From an uncultured Planococcus sp. (lineage in GTDB: Bacteria; Bacillota; Bacilli; Bacillales_A; Planococcaceae), in NCBI GenBank assembly GCA_947502505.1, contig CANNAE010000002.1, positions 248,001-312,000 on the forward strand: 64,000 nt of DNA, read 5' to 3'. Below, piece by piece: positions 60,009 to 64,000 of this stretch (its first letter is position 1; the number at the start of each line of letters is the position of its first letter). Under the pieces are notes generated by a model. That model did no database searches. It saw only the letters and a program-made list of their open reading frames with translations, and was not told the origin of the DNA. The position numbers and the translations under genes are program-made.

Positions 60009-61178
60009 TTAAATATCGAATACCTCTTGTTTAAATCTAGGTTCTACTTCATCAATCATAACTCTTTTCTTTCCGCGTAAGTTTTCAAGTTGTAGCTTAG
60101 GTGAAGCCTCTACAAAATCATACTCAATTTTTGCGAAGGTCTTTAAGATGGCTTCAAACACAACTTGTGCACCAAGCGGCGGCACAGCCATACCAATCTG
60201 TTTGCGTACAGCTTCTTTATTGCCAGCGAACACAAAGTCGTCAGGGAAAGTCTGCAAACGTGCACGTTCTCTGTTAGTCAAAGCACGCAGTTCTTCCCAA
60301 TGATACATATGCGTTCCACCACCACCACTGCCTGTTACCGTGTACGCCGGGCGTTCTGGATCTAAACGTTTATAAATTGAACTCATACGTGCACCCTTAA
60401 CTTTAAGTTGCACTTTCTCAGGAATTCCTGGATACCAAGCGTTACTGCCTGGCGGTATGTAGCTCAACATCTCTTTTACTTTAGCCGTGTGTTTCGGCAT
60501 TTCGTGGTTCGTAGCATCTTCTGGTATAGGCGGATTTAGGATCGCTTCGGATGCCGTTTTGTATTCAGTCGATGCAAGCGTAGTTGGCGCCGGCACTTTG
60601 AACACAATTCCTTCTTCGACTAGATCGTTTCGAATTCCTACAATGATAATTCGATGTCTTGCCTGTGGTACCCCGTATTCTTGAAACTTATATAAATGAG
60701 GAGTTAATGCATATCCGCACTCTTCAAGTTCAGTCAAAATTTGAATAAATGCTTTTCCTTCATTAGCTCCTTGGAGTCCGCCAACATTCTCAGCCACGAA
60801 AAACTTAGGTTGGTAGTCCTTTAAGACTTTAACCCCGTAGGTATATAAAGGCCCGAACTTGCCGCCTAATCCTTTTGTTTCGCCAACAATACTAAAGTCG
60901 TTGCAAGGAAAACCGAAAGCAAAACAGTCAATGTCACCGAGAATTGTTTTATCACCAATCGGCAATTCTTCAACAGGTCCCCAATGTACAGATGGATCAT
61001 CTGGATTTCCACATATATTTAAACGAAAAGTCTCACATGCTGTAGCATCATAATCGTTCGACCAAAGGTGCTCAATTCGAAATTCTTCTCCTGTTTCAGG
61101 ATGAATAACCTTTGCATTCTTTGCTGCTAAACTCAGCCCACCTGGACCGTTAAAAAGTTCACCTTTTTTAAATATCAT
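60009..61178 (-). CDS. DNA (cytosine-5-)-methyltransferase
   Basis: 389 aa. Motif I LFNGPGGLSLA (residues 8-18), motif IV GFPCNDFS with catalytic Cys92, motif VI FFVAENVGGL, motif VIII QARHRIIIVG, a target-recognition region about 200-290, and motifs IX-X near RALTNRERARLQTFPDDF and IGMAVPPLGAQV. All key motifs are present. It modifies cytosines in an unknown recognition sequence. A Vsr gene diverges from it and an ExK nuclease follows that, so it is probably the protective methylase of a restriction-type system. ATG with AAGGAG about 11 bases upstream. Confidence 0.93.
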   Translation of the reverse strand: MIFKKGELFNGPGGLSLAAKNAKVIHPETGEEFRIEHLWSNDYDATACETFRLNICGNPDDPSVHWGPVEELPIGDKTILGDIDCFAFGFPCNDFSIVGETKGLGGKFGPLYTYGVKVLKDYQPKFFVAENVGGLQGANEGKAFIQILTELEECGYALTPHLYKFQEYGVPQARHRIIIVGIRNDLVEEGIVFKVPAPTTLASTEYKTASEAILNPPIPEDATNHEMPKHTAKVKEMLSYIPPGSNAWYPGIPEKVQLKVKGARMSSIYKRLDPERPAYTVTGSGGGGTHMYHWEELRALTNRERARLQTFPDDFVFAGNKEAVRKQIGMAVPPLGAQVVFEAILKTFAKIEYDFVEASPKLQLENLRGKKRVMIDEVEPRFKQEVFDI

Positions 61179-61366
61179 AATAAAAATCGCTCCTTAGTGG
61201 AATTATGCGAAAGTATGTTCTTGCATACCCCTATGCTTATTAATTATACACTTTAATAAAAAAAAAACATCCTCATGTATATATTTGTTGGTCTCGTTAA
61301 ATCCTATTTTCGCTTAGTGTATCTTTTCTTTGAAGGGGAATAATATAAAAAAGTGAGGGATAGGCT

Positions 61367-61804
61367 ATGGCAGATAAAATTACTAAAGAACAGCGCCGGA
61401 AAAACATGCAGGCCATTAGGTCTCAGTCAAATTTGGAAAATAGGGTTTCTCGTCTGCTTTGGAACAAAGGCTACCGTTTCCGTAAAAATGATCGAACACT
61501 TTTCGGCAAACCAGATATTTCTATAAAGAAGTATAAAGTTGTAATTTTTATCGACTCGTGTTTTTGGCATGCGTGCGAGATCCATGGAAACAAACCTAAA
61601 AGTAATAAAGTTTATTGGGACAGGAAGCTTGCAAGAAATAAAGAACGGGATTTGGAAGTAACTGCACATTACGAAGAAAAAGGATGGTTTATCAAAAGGG
61701 TTTGGGAACACCAAATTAAGGAGGATCTTGAAAAAACAACTGAAGAATTAGCTCTTTTTATACAAAAAGCCAAAGAGCATTCTTCTTGGAAAAGAAACCT
61801 TTAG
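61367..61804 (+). CDS. vsr: Very short patch repair (Vsr) endonuclease
   Basis: 145 aa, the normal length. RRKNMQAIRSQSNLENRVSRLL is the N-terminal Vsr signature, KNDRTLFGKPDISI holds the catalytic Asp50, and FIDSCFWHACEIHG holds His68 and His73. It nicks next to T:G mismatches that arise when 5-methylcytosine deaminates, and is classically linked to cytosine-5 methyltransferases like the one at 60009-61178, transcribed divergently. ATG after GAGGGATAGG. Confidence 0.93.
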   Translation: MADKITKEQRRKNMQAIRSQSNLENRVSRLLWNKGYRFRKNDRTLFGKPDISIKKYKVVIFIDSCFWHACEIHGNKPKSNKVYWDRKLARNKERDLEVTAHYEEKGWFIKRVWEHQIKEDLEKTTEELALFIQKAKEHSSWKRNL

Positions 61805-62150
61805 CTTTTTCTAGTTAGTAATTTTAGGAGCAACGTACTCCTGTAGCTATCTGAAATTTTTATACGTAAGACTAAACATAAACTGAGGTTTTCTACCTTG
61901 TTAACATAATCTAAATTTTAAAACATAAGTTACAAAACTAGGAATATAGATCTGTCCTTCTACTTTTCCTCTTGTTTAAAATGTTTATACTAAATGAGAC
62001 TTTTCGAAGCCACCTCAATAGCAATACTCGCTTACTGGTATACTATAACCTCCTCATCTGTAAATATTTGATAACATGTACTATACTAAAATGAATAATT
62101 TTTTCAAAACCGTGTTTGAAAAATTAAGTTATCTATCATTGGAGGCAATT
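61805..62150. other. AT-rich gap, no feature recognised
   Basis: About 350 bases between vsr and the nuclease gene with no ORF carrying a ribosome binding site, no strong hairpin and no repeat. It ends in GGAGGCAATT, the ribosome binding site of the next gene. An upstream in-frame ATG at 62076 exists but has no ribosome binding site. Confidence 0.4.
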
Positions 62151-63317
62151 ATGACTATATTAGATCTTTGGAAAACCAGTAGGAGTAGTTTCGAAAACAA
62201 AACAATTGAACAAATTTTGTCTTTTTCTGGAACCGGTAAACTTACTGATTCAAGTGAAACATCGATAGAGTTAAAACATTTTCTTGATCATATGCCAATT
62301 GATTATTTGGAAAGGTATGCTCACGATTGTTTAGATCAAAATTTCCCTAACAGCGGACTTGTATTGCAAGACATCACAAACCAAATAGGAAAAAGAATTG
62401 GTTTTGATGTGAAGTATGGTCTTTATCAAGGACGCAAAGGAAGCATCGGTTACGATGGTCTTTGGAAAGCAATCGACTCGCATAGTATTGTTGTGGAAGT
62501 AAAGACAACAGATGCTTATAGAATAAATTTAGATACAATAGCAAAATACAGAAAACAGCTGATTGCCCAAGAGTCTATTACTTCAGAAAAATCATCTATT
62601 CTTATAATAGTAGGAAGACAGGACACAGGAGATTTAGAAGCTCAAATTAGAGGTTCCAAACACGCCTGGGACGTTAGGGTCATAAGCGTTTATGCCTTAA
62701 TAAAGTTAATGAAACTTAAAGAACAATTAAATACTAGACAAACATTTAATCAAATTAATGAATTGCTAAAACCACTAGAATATACGAGGGTTGATAACCT
62801 AATTGATATTGTTTTTAATGCTTCAGAAGATATTAATTCAAATGATGAGAATACAATAAACAAGGACTCGTTAGAAGATAATTTAACTAAAGAAAATCGG
62901 GCTAGTTACCATGATTTGTGCATTGCTCGATTAGAAGAAAAATATTCGACAAATTTTTTAAAACAAGGAAAGTCATTCTATATAGACAACACTAATAGTC
63001 AACATTTTGTCTGTATAGTTTCGAAAGAATATCCTAAAAAGGACAGTATTCGATATTGGTATGCTATCCATCCAAGGCATATTGAATTTCTTAACCAAAG
63101 CACCGCTTCAAATATTGCTTTTGGATGTGGATCAGAAAAGAAAATTATTATAATCCCAACAGAAATTTTCATTAACCACATTGATGAGTTTCGCATTACT
63201 ACTAAAGATAATGGAAATTTTTATTGGCATATAGACATCATTGAAAAAGATAAAGAATATTTTTTACTTCTATCCAATTCTAAAAATCAAGTTAATGTGA
63301 CAAAATATTTCTACTAA
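62151..63317 (+). CDS. Probable PD-(D/E)xK restriction-type endonuclease
   Basis: 388 aa from the ATG at 62151, five bases after GGAGG. The nuclease core is seen at about 85-125: D102 in GYDGLW, then IVVEVKTTDAYR with E116 and K118, the D-(x)n-ExK pattern. A helical N-terminus (1-80) precedes it and an Asn/Asp-rich linker (about 230-270) leads to a C-terminal domain (about 275-388) that could bind DNA. It lies in the same AT-rich block as the cytosine methyltransferase and vsr genes, so it is the likely restriction subunit. No recognition site can be deduced. Confidence 0.72.
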   Translation: MTILDLWKTSRSSFENKTIEQILSFSGTGKLTDSSETSIELKHFLDHMPIDYLERYAHDCLDQNFPNSGLVLQDITNQIGKRIGFDVKYGLYQGRKGSIGYDGLWKAIDSHSIVVEVKTTDAYRINLDTIAKYRKQLIAQESITSEKSSILIIVGRQDTGDLEAQIRGSKHAWDVRVISVYALIKLMKLKEQLNTRQTFNQINELLKPLEYTRVDNLIDIVFNASEDINSNDENTINKDSLEDNLTKENRASYHDLCIARLEEKYSTNFLKQGKSFYIDNTNSQHFVCIVSKEYPKKDSIRYWYAIHPRHIEFLNQSTASNIAFGCGSEKKIIIIPTEIFINHIDEFRITTKDNGNFYWHIDIIEKDKEYFLLLSNSKNQVNVTKYFY

Positions 63318-63319
63318 AT

Positions 63320-63559
63320 TTAATTATCCTCCTCTATTAAAGGATATTTATAAAAAGAGCTATAGAATCGAATTTTTTTGTATTTAATGATAAGATCTTT
63401 TGCCTGCTCAACGGAAACGTAAACTATGTGTTCTCTAAGTACCATTCCTTGAACAAGTTCATAATCTACACACACAATATCACCCACGTATTTATTTTCT
63501 ATGTATCTTTTCCATCTAAATGTATCTATATTTTTCCCTAGTATAAGATGTAGTATCAT
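63320..63559 (-). CDS. Small hypothetical protein (79 aa)
   Basis: ATG at 63559 with GGGGGATTTTGAAG upstream. MILHLILGKNIDTFRWKRYIENKYVGDIVCVDYELVQGMVL... is AT-rich, basic and without a known motif. It ends two bases from the nuclease gene stop (convergent, no terminator between). Not recognised; a small accessory protein of the defence locus is possible. Confidence 0.5.
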   Translation of the reverse strand: MILHLILGKNIDTFRWKRYIENKYVGDIVCVDYELVQGMVLREHIVYVSVEQAKDLIIKYKKIRFYSSFYKYPLIEEDN

Positions 63560-63588
63560 CTTCAAAATCCCCCAAATTTTCTTTAAAA

Positions 63589-63617
63589 AACAACCTGCCC
63601 TTTTAAGGCAGGTTGTT
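63589..63617 (-). terminator. Terminator of the gene entering from the right edge
   Basis: AACAACCTGCC (63589-63599) pairs with GGCAGGTTGTT (63607-63617), with T-rich sequence following on the minus strand, directly after the stop at 63620. Confidence 0.88.
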
Positions 63618-63619
63618 TT

Positions 63620-64000
63620 TTAAGCTAAAAATGCTAAATCAATGTCTTCAGACTCAATTCCTTTTAAATCAATTGAATACATTATTTTTACTATATGATC
63701 TAAAAATTCATTTGGGACTGCTTCTCTAAAGTTGATCAACGGAAATTTTTCGTCGATAGGATAGGACTTCATTTCATATAGTCGATATTTTTCTTCTCTA
63801 GATAAAGAGTTTTTCTCAAATCCTTGATTAATTAATGCTTGCTCTAACTTCGCTTTAGGATAGCCTGCTTTATCCAACAAATCCACTGTTTCATTAATCG
63901 ACTTTCCATCTTCAGCTTTTTCGAACCTGCAAAAAATCAAAAATTGATTTCTAGCAGCATTTAACTGAAATTGATTAGAGATTTGAATAATATTGTCTGT
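63620..64000 (-). CDS. C-terminal part of a probable DUF4420 PD-(D/E)xK nuclease (cut by window edge)
   Basis: The frame is open to the last base of the window (at least 126 codons), so the start lies outside. The visible part is helical: LNAARNQFLIFCRFEKAEDGKSINETVDLLDKAG is followed by YRLYEMKSYPIDEKFPLINF and VPNEFLDHIVKIMYSIDLKGIE. The end, with its FPLI...VKIMYSIDL pattern, reminds me of the C-terminus of DUF4420 proteins. These PD-(D/E)xK nucleases travel with Vsr, cytosine-5 methylases, Z1 helicases and MutL-like ATPases. The identification rests on memory of that family and is tentative. Confidence 0.5.
   Translation of the reverse strand, partial: TDNIIQISNQFQLNAARNQFLIFCRFEKAEDGKSINETVDLLDKAGYPKAKLEQALINQGFEKNSLSREEKYRLYEMKSYPIDEKFPLINFREAVPNEFLDHIVKIMYSIDLKGIESEDIDLAFLA

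Overview
The window looks like chromosome of a moderately GC-rich Gram-positive bacterium of the order Bacillales, most likely Planococcus or a close relative (Planococcaceae). The evidence is AGGAGG-type ribosome binding sites, hairpin-plus-U terminators after almost every operon, a lysine riboswitch on dapA, RsbR/sigma-B-type stress genes, Fur- and LacI-type operators, sortase and cell-wall-binding proteins, and no outer-membrane genes. No rRNA, tRNA, CRISPR array, complete insertion sequence or prophage is visible.

Layout. 1-8 kb: an intergenic repeat, a sugar-importer ATPase (MsmX type) under a LacI-type operator, rlmN, a VOC protein, and two paralogous succinyl-CoA:acetate CoA-transferases around a LytTR regulator. 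8-19 kb: transport and efflux (MFS, purine permease, nucleoside permease, DHA2 MFS, RND pump) plus a B12-binding MerR regulator of the CarH photoreceptor type. A near-copy of that regulator's own promoter operator lies in front of the RND pump. 19-30 kb: TraB protein, zinc protease, methyltransferase, riboswitch-dapA, an RsbR paralogue, a cell-wall-binding protein, and general-stress genes with sigma-B-like promoters (YsnF-type protein, tandem SDR pair).

30-36 kb plus 52 kb form the most unusual part. An ECF sigma/anti-sigma operon, a class F sortase, a His/Met-rich two-repeat surface protein ending in an MPSTG sorting signal, and a distant lipoprotein with a cupredoxin whose halves are in swapped order all carry the same promoter: TGAWCYA, then CGTT at one fixed spacing (16 bases between the hexamers). 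I infer an ECF-controlled envelope regulon, perhaps for copper or redox stress.

36-55 kb: a large MHYT-PAS-GGDEF-EAL protein, oxidoreductases, a lipoprotein hydrolase, an ABC-F ATPase preceded by a 44-codon ORF and a terminator, a HAD protein lacking its nucleophile, a K+ channel, a TetR/ABC-2 exporter locus, a Fur-boxed flavoreductase, a secreted nuclease and a frameshifted gene. 56-64 kb: a defence-type region that turns clearly AT-rich after about 59.4 kb. It holds a PLD-helicase with a MazG-like pyrophosphohydrolase, then a cytosine-5 methyltransferase, Vsr endonuclease, an ExK nuclease, and the C-terminal end of a probable DUF4420 nuclease cut by the window edge.

Intergenic GACTCC...CCACGGAAAGCG repeats recur at 3.6, 10.8, 19.1 and (diverged) 29.4 kb. 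Two copies are flanked by duplicated terminator sequence.
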